Shown: positions 17,438 to 26,447 of the stretch, piece after piece | Layout of the letters: each line of letters begins with the position of its first letter | Position numbering within the stretch: position 1 is the stretch's first letter | From: Sporosarcina cyprini | Lineage (GTDB): Bacteria > Bacillota > Bacilli > Bacillales_A > Planococcaceae | DNA length: 64,000 bases | Direction of reading: 5' to 3' | Assembly (NCBI RefSeq): GCF_022048975.1 | Contig: NZ_JAKMHX010000010.1 | Location: forward strand, 83,655-147,654 | The notes under the pieces: generated by a model | The model's database searches: none | The model's input: only the letters and a program-made list of their open reading frames with translations | Told to the model about the DNA's origin: nothing | Made by a program: the position numbers and the translations under genes

Positions 17438-18640
17438 ATGAAAAAACATACTCTATTTATGCGCTACTGGAATCCTTACGTCGTCCTTGTGATTGCGGGA
17501 ATCCTGAGCGCTTTCTATTTCGGTCTCACGTCAACTGTCTGGGCGGTGACCGGTGAATTTACCCGCCTTGGAGGCGACCTTCTAAAATTATTGGGAGTCG
17601 ATATATCTGGCTGGGCCTATTATGAAAAGGTACATTTGCAAGGCACGACGTGGAGTCGCCCTGATGGCTGGATGGTATGGGGCATGTTTATCGGCGCCTT
17701 GATTATGGTGCTGCTGAGCAATAATTTTAAAATCCGCAAACCACAGCAAAAACGCCGTTATGTACAAGGGCTGATCGGCGGCATCATTGCAGGATTCGGC
17801 GCCCGCCTGGCACTCGGCTGTAATTTAGCGGCTTTCTTTACAGGCGTACCACAGTTTTCATTACACTCCTGGATTTTTATTGTGGCAACAGGTATCGGTA
17901 CCTTCTTCGGAACCAAGTTGACCAAAACCAGCTGGTGGAAAGGACGCCCCACACTGACAAAAGGGGCTGCGAAGCCGTCGACGGTCAAAAAACGTGTAAT
18001 CCAGCCTTATGTAGGCAGCGTCATTGCCGTTCTCTATATCGGATTGATCGTTTACTTCTTTGCAACCGGGCAAAAATTGCTTGGACTTGGTGCGTTATTC
18101 GGACTGGCCTTTGGCATCCTCATTGAACGCGGACAAATCTGCTTTACCTCCGCTTTCCGAGACTTATTTCTCGTCGGACGGAGCCTTATGGCAAAAGCGA
18201 TCATCATCGGGATGGCCGTCAGCTCTGTGCTAACAATCATCATCATTTCCGTTTATAATTTGACGCCAATTACCCAGATTGCTGCGCCAAGCACGTTTAT
18301 AGGCGGCCTCTTGTTCGGCCTCGGGATTGTGATGGCATCCGGCTGTGAAACTGGCATGATGTACCGACTGATGGAAGGACAGGTTCTATTCCTGCCTGTA
18401 TTCGCAGGCAACATTATCGGCGCGACTTTCCTTGCCTATGCTTGGGATCATCTCGGCATTTATTCGACGCTTGTTCAAAGCGGAGCACCCATCAACCTAT
18501 TGGATTCGCTCCACCCGGTCGGTGCCATCCTCGCCACCTTGGCCATGCTCGGCTTACTCTATGCCCTGACAATCTACCGAGAACAACGATACCATCGAAA
18601 ACGGACAATGAAGAAAGGAGCGACAGACCATGCAGCCTGA
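17438..18640 (+). CDS. yedE: YedE/YeeE-family sulfur (thiosulfate/selenium) transporter
   Basis: A 400-residue membrane protein with two homologous halves, each carrying a conserved Cys-containing pore segment: GARLALGCNLAAFFTGVPQ near residue 122 and GIVMASGCETGMMYRLMEG near 300. ILIERGQICFTSAFRDL near 228 is also typical. The YeeE/YedE (TsuA) family moves thiosulfate or related sulfur/selenium species through the membrane via cysteine relay. The next gene is a TusA-like protein overlapping by 11 bp, the usual yedE-yedF pairing. GGAAGGGA precedes ATG 17438. Confidence 0.88.
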   Translation: MKKHTLFMRYWNPYVVLVIAGILSAFYFGLTSTVWAVTGEFTRLGGDLLKLLGVDISGWAYYEKVHLQGTTWSRPDGWMVWGMFIGALIMVLLSNNFKIRKPQQKRRYVQGLIGGIIAGFGARLALGCNLAAFFTGVPQFSLHSWIFIVATGIGTFFGTKLTKTSWWKGRPTLTKGAAKPSTVKKRVIQPYVGSVIAVLYIGLIVYFFATGQKLLGLGALFGLAFGILIERGQICFTSAFRDLFLVGRSLMAKAIIIGMAVSSVLTIIIISVYNLTPITQIAAPSTFIGGLLFGLGIVMASGCETGMMYRLMEGQVLFLPVFAGNIIGATFLAYAWDHLGIYSTLVQSGAPINLLDSLHPVGAILATLAMLGLLYALTIYREQRYHRKRTMKKGATDHAA

Positions 18641-18869
18641 ATTGGAACCCGACTTCACACTCGACCTTCGGGGAGAATCCTGCCCCTACCCCGTTATCTA
18701 CACATTGGAGGCACTCGAAGGCATGAACAAAGGCGAGCTGCTGCTCGTCATTACCGATTGTCCCGGCTCGTTCCGCAATGTGCCGGAGGAAGCCAAGGCA
18801 CACGGTTATACATTTGCCCAGGAACCCGTGAAAAATGGCCAGGAATATTTGTTTTATATTTATGCGTAA
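18630..18869 (+). CDS. TusA/YedF-like sulfur carrier
   Basis: A 79-residue TusA-fold protein. The family motif is DLRGESCPYPVIYTLEAL with the reactive cysteine in CPYP (Cys18), followed by GELLLVITDCPGS, the second strand and helix. It should accept persulfide sulfur delivered by the adjacent YedE channel, as TsuB does for TsuA. Its ATG lies inside the last codons of yedE, so the two are translationally coupled. The strong bidirectional terminator follows. Confidence 0.9.
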   Translation: MQPELEPDFTLDLRGESCPYPVIYTLEALEGMNKGELLLVITDCPGSFRNVPEEAKAHGYTFAQEPVKNGQEYLFYIYA

Positions 18870-18874
18870 AATAG

Positions 18875-18912
18875 CAAAAGCCAGACCCTCTGTAATGGGG
18901 TTCTGGCTTTTG
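18875..18912. terminator. Bidirectional terminator
   Basis: CAAAAGCCAGACCC (18875-18888) pairs with GGGGTTCTGGCTTTTG (18897-18912), with T-runs on both strands. It serves tusA (+) and the GNAT gene (-). Confidence 0.8.
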
Positions 18913-18951
18913 TTTGTTTTGAATCTATGCATTTAGCAAGATTTTATATGA

Positions 18952-19362
18952 TTAATTCAACAAAGCAAATGCTACCAATGTACCTTGATCGCAAGATTGG
19001 AAGCCATTCTTTTCATAAAAATGTCTGACATCTGGTGCTTCTTCTGTTAAAAGAACTTTTTGCCGAACGTCTTTATATTTATTCAAAGCTTGCTGCATGA
19101 GTTGAGTTGCAATTCCCTGATTTTGATAAGCATTCAGAACAAGGATGTCTTGGATATACATAATGGTTAACCCGTCACCAACAATTCGAATGAGTCCGAC
19201 TAACTCATCTCCGTCCCAAGCCGAAATAACATCTAATGATTGGTATAGCGCTTGCTGCAGAACAGCTAAATCTTTAGTATAAGCATACCATTCCACATCA
19301 TTATATAACTTCTCCAATTGATTCATATTTATGTCTTTACTGCTTTGTAAGCTGATTGCCAT
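18952..19362 (-). CDS. GNAT-family N-acetyltransferase
   Basis: A 136-residue GNAT protein. Motif A is visible as IQDILVLNAYQNQGIATQLMQQAL, with the acetyl-CoA-binding Q-N-Q-G-I-A turn, and the C-terminal HFYEKNGFQ gives motif B. The N-terminal YNDVEWYAYTKD followed by DVISAWDGDELVGLIRIVGDG is common in small Firmicute GNATs of unknown acceptor. GAGGAGG precedes ATG 19362. It is monocistronic. Confidence 0.88.
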   Translation of the reverse strand: MAISLQSSKDINMNQLEKLYNDVEWYAYTKDLAVLQQALYQSLDVISAWDGDELVGLIRIVGDGLTIMYIQDILVLNAYQNQGIATQLMQQALNKYKDVRQKVLLTEEAPDVRHFYEKNGFQSCDQGTLVAFALLN

Positions 19363-19519
19363 TTATTTTTCCTCCTCAAATTTTTAGTTTGAAGAGCTAT
19401 TCCATAATTTATCCACTGTCTGATGCCACCTTTACTATCTGTTTACGTTCAAAATGGATTTATTCCATTCATCATACTGAATTTCGACAGTTTGCACAAT
19501 GAGTTTTTTCAAACCAACC

Positions 19520-19729
19520 CTACTGCTCCTTTTTTTTATCGCCAAAATACTTCCAGAGATAATATAATGACCAAAACGCGGCTCCATAAAGGAGCCAGAA
19601 TAACAGCACATTCAGGGTCTTTTCGAAAAATTCACTTGGCCCAAAGACAATAAAGCTCACTAAAAAGGTCATGAATATGATTAGCAGAATCCAATAACGC
19701 TTATCTTTATATGCTTTAAAACCGAACAT
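19520..19729 (-). CDS. Small two-helix membrane protein
   Basis: A 69-residue protein with two hydrophobic segments (about 12-33 and 39-58) and a charged tail (WKYFGDKKKEQ). GAGGGGGA lies upstream of ATG 19729. Codon usage and the ribosome binding site support a real gene. Family and function are not recognised. It lies in the same direction as another small membrane protein gene 50 bp upstream. Confidence 0.6.
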   Translation of the reverse strand: MFGFKAYKDKRYWILLIIFMTFLVSFIVFGPSEFFEKTLNVLLFWLLYGAAFWSLYYLWKYFGDKKKEQ

Positions 19730-19780
19730 GCAATCCCCCTCGCAATGCTTAAATTAGCTATCTCCCAATTCCAAATGACC

Positions 19781-19981
19781 TTACTTTTCCTCTTTCAATA
19801 AAATCTTTTTCAAAGTCGTGTTAATATTAATAAGCGCAATTAATATAAATCCAAGCATAATAAACGTAACTATTTCACCCGTAAAAAAAGCTACGACACC
19901 TAGAATCAAGGCATACAACGAATACATGTAGTTATTCAAAAAGACCTCCCCCTCCTCCAGTTTTTTATCCACTTTCACCAT
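19781..19981 (-). CDS. Small two-helix membrane protein, possibly leaderless
   Basis: A 66-residue protein with a charged N-terminus, two membrane segments (about 18-36 and 38-57) and a basic tail. There is no clear ribosome binding site before ATG 19981. Instead TATAAT on the minus strand ends 8 bases before the ATG, which would put the transcript start at or next to the start codon. Function not recognised. Confidence 0.55.
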   Translation of the reverse strand: MVKVDKKLEEGEVFLNNYMYSLYALILGVVAFFTGEIVTFIMLGFILIALININTTLKKILLKEEK

Positions 19982-20074
19982 TTACCAATATTATACCAAT
20001 TGCCAGCGGAATAATCTTCCTTTACGGCAGAAAAGTTTAATAAATTCTCATCTTCATAACAATTTTTTTACCAG

Positions 20075-20104
20075 GGAACTTTTCTCCACTGTCGTTACTC
20101 TAAT
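20075..20104 (+). promoter_or_regulatory. Candidate ECF-sigma promoter for the sigma/anti-sigma operon
   Basis: GGAACTT (20075-20081) and TCTAAT (20099-20104) are 17 bp apart, resembling the extracytoplasmic-stress sigma consensus GGAACTT-N16-TCTAA. The position, about 40 bp before the sigma start, fits autoregulation. Confidence 0.35.
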
Positions 20105-20141
20105 TGGAAAAGGGCCACTCGGAAAGGAGAGAGCACCATTT

Positions 20142-20669
20142 GTGAAAACATCGAAGGCAGGGTCAATTTATTTAAAACGAATTAAAAAGCAAGACATGCA
20201 CGCCCTATTGGATTGGTTTGAGGAGCGGCAGTCAAAGTTCTATAAGATCGGATGGAGCTACTTGAAAGATTATCACGACGTTGAAGATGTATTTCATAAT
20301 ACCGTTCTAAAAGTTCATGAAAATATCGGTCAATTGAAGCAAGATCACTACTTTGAAACATGGGTGACGTCCATTTTCATCAATGAATGTCGGGCGATTT
20401 ATCGAAGAAAAAATAAGCAAGTGGTCGAAAGCCCGCCGGATATGGCAGATGAGCGCCCAATCGAGCATCGGCTGGAACTGATGGAAAGCCTGGACCAGCT
20501 CGATAGCCAGCATAAGGAAGTCATCCTTTTGAAATACATACAGGGCTATTCGCAGAAAGAAATTGCAGACATCATCAACGTGCCTGTTGGGACAGTAAAG
20601 TCGAGGCTATATAGAGGATTGACGATGCTTCGGAAACTATTTGAAGGCGGTGAAAAGCATGGAGTGTAA
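20142..20669 (+). CDS. ECF RNA polymerase sigma factor
   Basis: A 175-residue group IV sigma factor. Region 2 (about 25-95) includes SYLKDYHDVEDVFHNTVLKVHENI, the core-binding and -10 recognition segment. Region 4 (about 115-168) includes DSQHKEVILLKYIQGYSQKEIADIINVPVGTVKSRLYRG, a typical helix-turn-helix for -35 recognition. The start is GTG 20142 behind AAAGGAGAG. It overlaps the anti-sigma gene by 11 bp, so the pair is translationally coupled. Confidence 0.92.
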   Translation: MKTSKAGSIYLKRIKKQDMHALLDWFEERQSKFYKIGWSYLKDYHDVEDVFHNTVLKVHENIGQLKQDHYFETWVTSIFINECRAIYRRKNKQVVESPPDMADERPIEHRLELMESLDQLDSQHKEVILLKYIQGYSQKEIADIINVPVGTVKSRLYRGLTMLRKLFEGGEKHGV

Positions 20670-22242
20670 AAATGCACAGGACCAAATGATAGATTATCTT
20701 GAAGGCAACTTGAATGAATGGGAAAAAAAAGAGTTTGAACTTCATATGGAGGAATGCGCTGCGTGCAAAGAGGAATTGGTAAAGCTTAAACAGCTGATCA
20801 CCTCCTTGGAGGAAGAGAGTGAGGCCATACATGTGCCGGAAAGTCTTATGAAGAACGTGCGGGCTTCTGTTGCAAGCACGCAATGGAGTAAACGAAAGAC
20901 AGTTAAGCGCACTGCCTTACTCGGCGCCGCCGCAGCTCTCTTTCTAACCGTCTTCGTCGGCACAGCGATTGCGACGAATGGGTTTGCTACTTTTGCGGAC
21001 TGGTGGAAAGACTTTGGCAACAAGCAGGAAGAGCAAGTAGAGAACTTTGTTCAGCAGGGCTTGGGTAACAAAGTCAATGCTGTAGCCGAGAGCACTGGCA
21101 TCAAAATCACAATTACAAATGTCGTAGCAGATGATATGCAAACGCTTGTCTATTATGAAATAGAAGATCAGAAAAGAGAAAACGAATATTTGATTGATTT
21201 TTCGCAAGGACTCAAGGTCGACAATCAGGAGGAAATTTTCAACTCAAAAGACGAACCGAGTTATTCTCCTGTCAGTAACCACCTGCGATTGCATTCCGAG
21301 AATACCCAAATTTCCAAAGGCAGATTGGGGATGGGACCTTTATCGAAAGAGGAAGGAACCATTCGGCTATCTTTGAATAAAATCCAAAGTCTGGACGGAA
21401 CTGATGGAGTAGATTCAAGCATAAGAGAACCTGAATATATTGAAGGGGACTGGCATTTTGAGATACCCGTCAAAAAACACCCTGCAATTATTCATGATCT
21501 TAACGTGGAGACAGAGTATGAGGGGAATCCGGTGATCATCGACAAACTGACAATCGCTCCAACCGTGACAGTCCTTTCCTATCGTTACCGTAACGAAAAT
21601 GAAGAGCGTAAGCTAGATGGCTTATCCATCTCGATTGCCGGGATCGAAAGCAAAGAAAACTATGTAACCGGAAGCACATTTGATTTTGCGGGCGTCGGCG
21701 GGGCCACGTCTATTAGCAATGGATGGCAGGAGGAGAATGCAACATTTGAATCCCTTTATTTTGAGAATCCGTCCCATGTAAAAGTCCATTTTGGAAAGAT
21801 GGAATTTAACGTCAAGGAGAAAGCCGATTTCCCAATCGATCCGTCTAAACCGTTCCCGCAAATATTTACTTATTTAGGTACGAAAATCTCCATCGATAAG
21901 GTAGAGATCGGACAACCAACTTTGATCACGATGAGTGAAGAGCTGAATGCGAATCGTGTGTACCAATCTATCGACTATCATTTCTCAGATGCAGAGGGAC
22001 ATAATAAATCCACTGTTATTAACGCGGACGGCTATATCATTGATAAAAACGGCAAACAATACAAAGCATATGAGAATTTCTATCGCCTCCATGAACTGGA
22101 AGAACCGATCCTCTATCCAACCGAGCATGAAATCCAGATTTCTAGGGAAGATGGAGAAGACTTCATTCCAGCCAAACTGTCGATCGACGGGTACCGGATG
22201 ATCGAGTATAACGAAAAAGTTGTGGATATTCCTTTGGACTGA
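20659..22242 (+). CDS. Zinc-binding anti-sigma factor with DUF4179/DUF5643 extracytoplasmic domains
   Basis: A 527-residue single-pass membrane protein. The N-terminal anti-sigma domain carries the zinc-finger pattern HMEECAAC (H-x3-C-x2-C, about residue 28). One TM helix lies at about 85-105 (RTALLGAAAALFLTVFVGTA). A large extracytoplasmic region of about 420 residues, of the DUF4179/DUF5643 type found in many Bacillus anti-sigma factors, follows. It should hold the preceding ECF sigma at the membrane and release it on an envelope signal. ATG 20659 is selected; the longer frame from TTG 20641 lacks a ribosome binding site. Confidence 0.87.
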   Translation: MECKNAQDQMIDYLEGNLNEWEKKEFELHMEECAACKEELVKLKQLITSLEEESEAIHVPESLMKNVRASVASTQWSKRKTVKRTALLGAAAALFLTVFVGTAIATNGFATFADWWKDFGNKQEEQVENFVQQGLGNKVNAVAESTGIKITITNVVADDMQTLVYYEIEDQKRENEYLIDFSQGLKVDNQEEIFNSKDEPSYSPVSNHLRLHSENTQISKGRLGMGPLSKEEGTIRLSLNKIQSLDGTDGVDSSIREPEYIEGDWHFEIPVKKHPAIIHDLNVETEYEGNPVIIDKLTIAPTVTVLSYRYRNENEERKLDGLSISIAGIESKENYVTGSTFDFAGVGGATSISNGWQEENATFESLYFENPSHVKVHFGKMEFNVKEKADFPIDPSKPFPQIFTYLGTKISIDKVEIGQPTLITMSEELNANRVYQSIDYHFSDAEGHNKSTVINADGYIIDKNGKQYKAYENFYRLHELEEPILYPTEHEIQISREDGEDFIPAKLSIDGYRMIEYNEKVVDIPLD

Positions 22243-22244
22243 AG

Positions 22245-22276
22245 AAAACGAGAGCCTATTATGCGGCTCTCGTTTT
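22245..22276. terminator. Bidirectional terminator
   Basis: AAAACGAGAGCC (22245-22256) pairs with GGCTCTCGTTTT (22265-22276), followed by T-rich sequence. Confidence 0.8.
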
Positions 22277-22294
22277 TTACTTTCCCTTCAAAAC

Positions 22295-23053
22295 TTAGGC
22301 ATCTCGTCTTCGGTAAAGTATGATAGCTACTGTAATAAAGAGCAGTGTCCATAACAGTAAAATACCTGTCCCTTGCATCACTGTCAGAGCATTTATCTCG
22401 TCAGTGGAAAGTGGCATGTACATATAAGATCCTGCCGTATCGGGAGAATAATTTTTAATCCGTGGCAAATAATTTCTCATCAACGGACTGACAATGAAAT
22501 AGTAACCAAGCAATACCACTAACGCAGGAGTGGTTCGTTTGAATAAAGCCCCTACAGCGGCACTGAGAAGTGTAGTTAATGTTAAGTAGCCTGTTGCACC
22601 AATTACCGTTCTTATAACGGTGCCTGTTTCAATCCCTGCTGCTGTGTTTTTCATCATAATAAAAGCATAGAGTACACCTGATGCAGCCATGAGAAACGCC
22701 ATAGGCACCGTTATAACTGCCAAGGCCAAATGCTTTGTTGATAATTGAAATCCCCGCCAAGGTATCACAGTTAAAGTAGTTCGGATCTGTCCTCCCGTAT
22801 ACTCCGAACAAGTGGCCAAGATGCCAAGAATAATGAACCCTGCTTGAAGATAACCCATAGAAGCAAATCCTGTATCCAGTATACTTTGCGTACCTGTTGC
22901 CCCTTGGAGGTTGGCAGAAGTAAAAGCTGCGGTTAACACTACATTCACAATGAATGTAGCCATCAAAGTGCGCCATATCAATGGCAGTGTAACTAATTTA
23001 TCCAGTTCCGCGCCAAGAATCGATGTTATTTTTCTACTAGAAGAGACCATCAT
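22295..23053 (-). CDS. ABC-2-type permease (second subunit)
   Basis: A 252-residue membrane protein with six predicted segments and the EYTGGQIRTTL signature near residue 85 found in bacitracin/lantibiotic-type ABC-2 permeases (BcrB/SpaE class). It overlaps the preceding permease by 4 bp (ATGA). It is the last gene of the regulator-kinase-ATPase-permease-permease operon. Likely role: export or removal of a membrane-active peptide antibiotic. Confidence 0.8.
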   Translation of the reverse strand: MMVSSSRKITSILGAELDKLVTLPLIWRTLMATFIVNVVLTAAFTSANLQGATGTQSILDTGFASMGYLQAGFIILGILATCSEYTGGQIRTTLTVIPWRGFQLSTKHLALAVITVPMAFLMAASGVLYAFIMMKNTAAGIETGTVIRTVIGATGYLTLTTLLSAAVGALFKRTTPALVVLLGYYFIVSPLMRNYLPRIKNYSPDTAGSYMYMPLSTDEINALTVMQGTGILLLWTLLFITVAIILYRRRDA

Positions 23054-23793
23054 GATGCAACGTCCCTCCTATGAAATACAACGGCTGCTACTATGAAAAG
23101 AACGGTTACCCAAGCAAACATGATGAACCCGCCTGTAATTGGGGTGTGATATCCGTCGCTCATAAACATATCCATCCCAGCTCGATCCGGTAAGTAAAAC
23201 GCTAACTTTGTAACCTTCGTTAATAGATATGAGATTGTTACAACAGATGAATTAATAATGAGCACAGCAAGCGGAATAATACCATTCTTTGTAAGGACAG
23301 TCATTCCAAATGCTAGTAGAGCAGTAAATGTCCAGTAGCAACCAACTCCGACTAGTTTCGATGCTTCAAATACAGGGGCATATTCACCCAAAATAAGCTT
23401 TGTTGCTGACATAGTTGTTACAATAGCAACAACGAAAAGGAGTATGCTGATCACTGCCACAGCACCTGCTTTAGCGAGCAAAAATTGGAGTCGGGATGAA
23501 ACAGCGGTTAAACTCGTTGTAATCTGGTTCCCTCCGCCAGATTCACTGCTCTCTGTCAAATACTCACTGCTGACAGCAAGCACTCCAAGAATAATAACCC
23601 CTTGCACACCAGCAGCTAATCCTATAAGACCTACTTCCGATAGCCGCATGCTGACTCCAGCTAGAATATCGTCTTTTTCTGCCATGCTGTCCAGTGCAGC
23701 AATGATTGCGGGGGCACAAGCGCCAATGAGAAAGGCAAGCCATATGCCCGGCAGGGAGAATAATTTTGATAGTTCCGCGTTAAGTGCTCTCAT
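23050..23793 (-). CDS. ABC-2-type permease (first subunit)
   Basis: A 247-residue membrane protein with six segments, homologous in layout to the next gene: N-terminal ALNAELSKLFSLPGIWLAF and SSEYLTESSESGGGNQITTSL near 77. The two permeases probably form a heterodimer with the ATPase encoded upstream. It overlaps both neighbours by 4 bp, indicating tight translational coupling. Confidence 0.8.
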   Translation of the reverse strand: MRALNAELSKLFSLPGIWLAFLIGACAPAIIAALDSMAEKDDILAGVSMRLSEVGLIGLAAGVQGVIILGVLAVSSEYLTESSESGGGNQITTSLTAVSSRLQFLLAKAGAVAVISILLFVVAIVTTMSATKLILGEYAPVFEASKLVGVGCYWTFTALLAFGMTVLTKNGIIPLAVLIINSSVVTISYLLTKVTKLAFYLPDRAGMDMFMSDGYHTPITGGFIMFAWVTVLFIVAAVVFHRRDVAS

Positions 23794-24503
23794 ACAACAG
23801 CACCTGCATGTTCAGTAGTCAGGGCAAAAAAGGCTTCCTCCAGTGTGGAATGGCTACCGATTACTTCTTCCAAAGTTCCATTTGCCACGACTTTTCCACG
23901 ATTAATAATCACCACATCATCCACAGTCTCTGCAAGCTCGCCCATTAAATGACTGGATAGCAAGACGGTTTTTCCAGATGCAGCACGTTCACGTAAAAAT
24001 GTCCGAATCCAGCGAATTCCTTCTGGATCGAGCCCGTTTACGGGTTCATCCAAAATCAATATTTCAGGATCTCCAAGTAATGCAGCCGCCATTCCAAGTC
24101 TTCTTCCCATACCAAGGGAATAAGTGCCGACCCGTTTCCCCGCTGCATCTGTCAAACCTACTATTTCCAGAACTTCCTCGACACGCGAGCGAGGCAATCC
24201 TGCAGCTCGGGCAATCCATCGCAAGTGTGCACGTCCTGTTCGCATACGATGCGCTCCAAATCCATCAAGTGCAGCACCTACCGTTGAAAGTGGATTCTGC
24301 AATTCTGCAAATGGCTTTCCATCAATTAGTGCGCTTCCAGAGGTGGCACGATCCAATCCAAGCAATATGCGAAGTGTAGAACTTTTCCCTGCCCCGTTTG
24401 GACCTAAAAAACCAGTTACTCTGCCTGGCCTGGCTTTAAAACTGATACCTGATAAGATTTTATGATTTCCTCGCTGTTTGACTAAGTTATTAATTGTAAG
24501 CAA
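23790..24503 (-). CDS. ABC transporter ATPase, bacitracin/lantibiotic type
   Basis: A 237-residue nucleotide-binding subunit (TTG start at 24503; frame open to 24548). Walker A is GPNGAGKSS, the signature is TYSLGMGRRLGMA (degenerate LSxGM form usual in BcrA/NatA ATPases), Walker B is LILDEPVNGLDPEG and the H-loop SSHLMGEL. TTG 24503 is preferred since GAAAGGG lies 10 bases upstream; GTG 24512 would be only one base from it. The operon is regulator-kinase-ATPase-two permeases, matching peptide-antibiotic detoxification modules. Confidence 0.88.
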   Translation of the reverse strand: MLTINNLVKQRGNHKILSGISFKARPGRVTGFLGPNGAGKSSTLRILLGLDRATSGSALIDGKPFAELQNPLSTVGAALDGFGAHRMRTGRAHLRWIARAAGLPRSRVEEVLEIVGLTDAAGKRVGTYSLGMGRRLGMAAALLGDPEILILDEPVNGLDPEGIRWIRTFLRERAASGKTVLLSSHLMGELAETVDDVVIINRGKVVANGTLEEVIGSHSTLEEAFFALTTEHAGAVV

Positions 24504-24550
24504 CCATAACACGCCCTTTCTGTTATGGCTCTCATTATAAGGAAGCAAAG

Positions 24551-25606
24551 TTACATCTCGGTTATCATGTTGTTTACTTCTGGGTTAACTTTAGGTAAAG
24601 CCCTGCCAATCACGACTCTTGTGCCTTTTTCACTTGACATAAATTCCGCTTTCAGATCCATTTTCTTCAACATATAATTAGAAGCCGATAAACCAATTCC
24701 CGCCCCTTGCTCATAAGAAGAATGCTCCATACCTGGCCCTCTGTCTGCCACAATGATCTGTTCTTTTTCTACATTCACTGCAATATTTGCATATTTCCCA
24801 TCGGCTGCATGGCGAAGAATGTTTTGAAATAAATTATCCAAAACCCTTGTGATCCATACAGGATCTGCCTCCCAATAAAATGTTTCTTCTGCTGGTAAAT
24901 CAACATCCAGCTGAATTTCTTTTTCTTCAAAAACGGGATACCACGAAGCAACAGATGCTCGTACCAAACGCCCAATGTCTGTTGAATTAGGGTGAAATGG
25001 ATGTTTCCCCGAAGTAAGCAATGTATAAGAAAGTAAATCATCCATGAGTTCTCCGACTCTTGAAATCGTATAGTTCATTTCTGTCAATGAATTATGACCT
25101 TCTAAACTCATTGATTCTTTATTTAATTTCGTGACATGCCCTCTCAAAATGGTAAGGGGCGTTCGCAAGTCGTGAGATAAATTAGCAATGAGCCGATGTC
25201 GTAATAATTCCTCTTCATATTCGCGTTTTTGACTGTCTTCAAGCTGCTGAATCATCCAATTAAATGAACTTCCTAACTGATCGATTTCATCCATCCGATC
25301 CGATTGAACAGATAGTGGTTTAGGAAATGAGTTAGTTGCAGCTGAAAATGACATGGCTTCCTGCAAGTAGGTAAGACGCTTGCGAAGTCTTAAAAAGAAA
25401 ATCCAAGATATTAAAACAAACGCGATCATAATAAAACCAAACAAAATCAGGATAAAGTAAAACTGGATTATCGCATTCGGATCTTCTTCACTGATCCCCG
25501 AAAAACCGATGGGCATCAGAAGAAGAACAAGTATAATGGGAGGAAAAAATATGAACAGAAAATGACCCATTAGAAAACGGTGAAATAATGATCGAGTCTT
25601 TTTCAT
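24551..25606 (-). CDS. Sensor histidine kinase of the ABC detoxification module
   Basis: A 351-residue kinase with two membrane helices (about 13-34 and 47-72) separated by a very short external loop. This is an intramembrane-sensing layout as in kinases that respond to peptide antibiotics together with their transporter. A HAMP-like linker, the H-box IANLSHDLRTPLT (His about 147), the N-box DNLFQNILRHA and G-boxes ADRGPGM and GAGIGLSAS follow. It overlaps the regulator by 4 bp and is followed by the ABC genes. Confidence 0.87.
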   Translation of the reverse strand: MKKTRSLFHRFLMGHFLFIFFPPIILVLLLMPIGFSGISEEDPNAIIQFYFILILFGFIMIAFVLISWIFFLRLRKRLTYLQEAMSFSAATNSFPKPLSVQSDRMDEIDQLGSSFNWMIQQLEDSQKREYEEELLRHRLIANLSHDLRTPLTILRGHVTKLNKESMSLEGHNSLTEMNYTISRVGELMDDLLSYTLLTSGKHPFHPNSTDIGRLVRASVASWYPVFEEKEIQLDVDLPAEETFYWEADPVWITRVLDNLFQNILRHAADGKYANIAVNVEKEQIIVADRGPGMEHSSYEQGAGIGLSASNYMLKKMDLKAEFMSSEKGTRVVIGRALPKVNPEVNNMITEM

Positions 25607-26280
25607 AGTTTCACCCGATAGCCTATTCCTTTTAGCGTTTCAATAATCTCCGAGGAATCGGGATACCGTTCCAGCTTTTGGCGCAACCGACTGATATGGA
25701 CCAATACTGTTTTATCGCCAGTCATATAAGGTTCGTTCCAAATCGCTTCATAAATTTGTTCTTTCGGTAACACTTGATTCGGGTTGCTTAAGAAATACAT
25801 TAAGATTTGATGTTGCTTCCCTGTTAGAATAATTTCTTCTCCAGTATGTTTGTCATAGACCATTTGAATCTCTGGATCTACTTCAATATGATTCCCTAGT
25901 GAAATACGTTCGGAATGGTTTCCACCACTTCGACGGATTAGCACTTCTATTCTGGCCACTAATTCATCAGTATGGAATGGTTTCGTTACGTAGTCATCGG
26001 CAAATTGTAAACCATCTACCTTATCATGTATCGATGTTCGAGCGGATAACAGCAAGATAGGAACAGCAGGAGCTGCCTTTTTTAGCCGTTTACCTACAGT
26101 AAATCCGTCCAAGCCTGGCAACATGATATCCAAAATAACAATTTCATGCTGTTTTACTTGCTCTTCGGCTCCTTCTCCAGTCAGCAGCCATTGAACGGAA
26201 AATCCTCGCTGTTCTAATTCTTCTTTCACCCAACTGCCTATCTTCTCATTATCTTCAATATATAATACGCTTTTTTTCAA
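25603..26280 (-). CDS. OmpR-family response regulator
   Basis: A 225-residue regulator. The receiver domain has acidic residues ED (8-9), phospho-Asp in IVILDIMLPG (about 51) and Lys in YVTKPFH (about 100). The C-terminal winged helix covers about 125-222 (VLVHISRLRQKLE...GIGYRVKL). The usual alpha4 segment GLxxGADDY is one residue short here (GLQFADDY). It is the first gene of the operon controlling the adjacent ABC transporter. Confidence 0.88.
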   Translation of the reverse strand: MKKSVLYIEDNEKIGSWVKEELEQRGFSVQWLLTGEGAEEQVKQHEIVILDIMLPGLDGFTVGKRLKKAAPAVPILLLSARTSIHDKVDGLQFADDYVTKPFHTDELVARIEVLIRRSGGNHSERISLGNHIEVDPEIQMVYDKHTGEEIILTGKQHQILMYFLSNPNQVLPKEQIYEAIWNEPYMTGDKTVLVHISRLRQKLERYPDSSEIIETLKGIGYRVKL

Positions 26281-26447
26281 GCAGCATCCCTCACTCCAAG
26301 TTTCGAAATTGTCTTATATTATAACATTAACATAGGAATCTAATTTCCAATCAGCTTAATTATGTAAATCTGTAACTATGCAGGAGGAACTCTTCCAATC
26401 TGCAAACGTCTAACCAATAGTATCCTTTTCAGTAAGGAGGTAACAGG

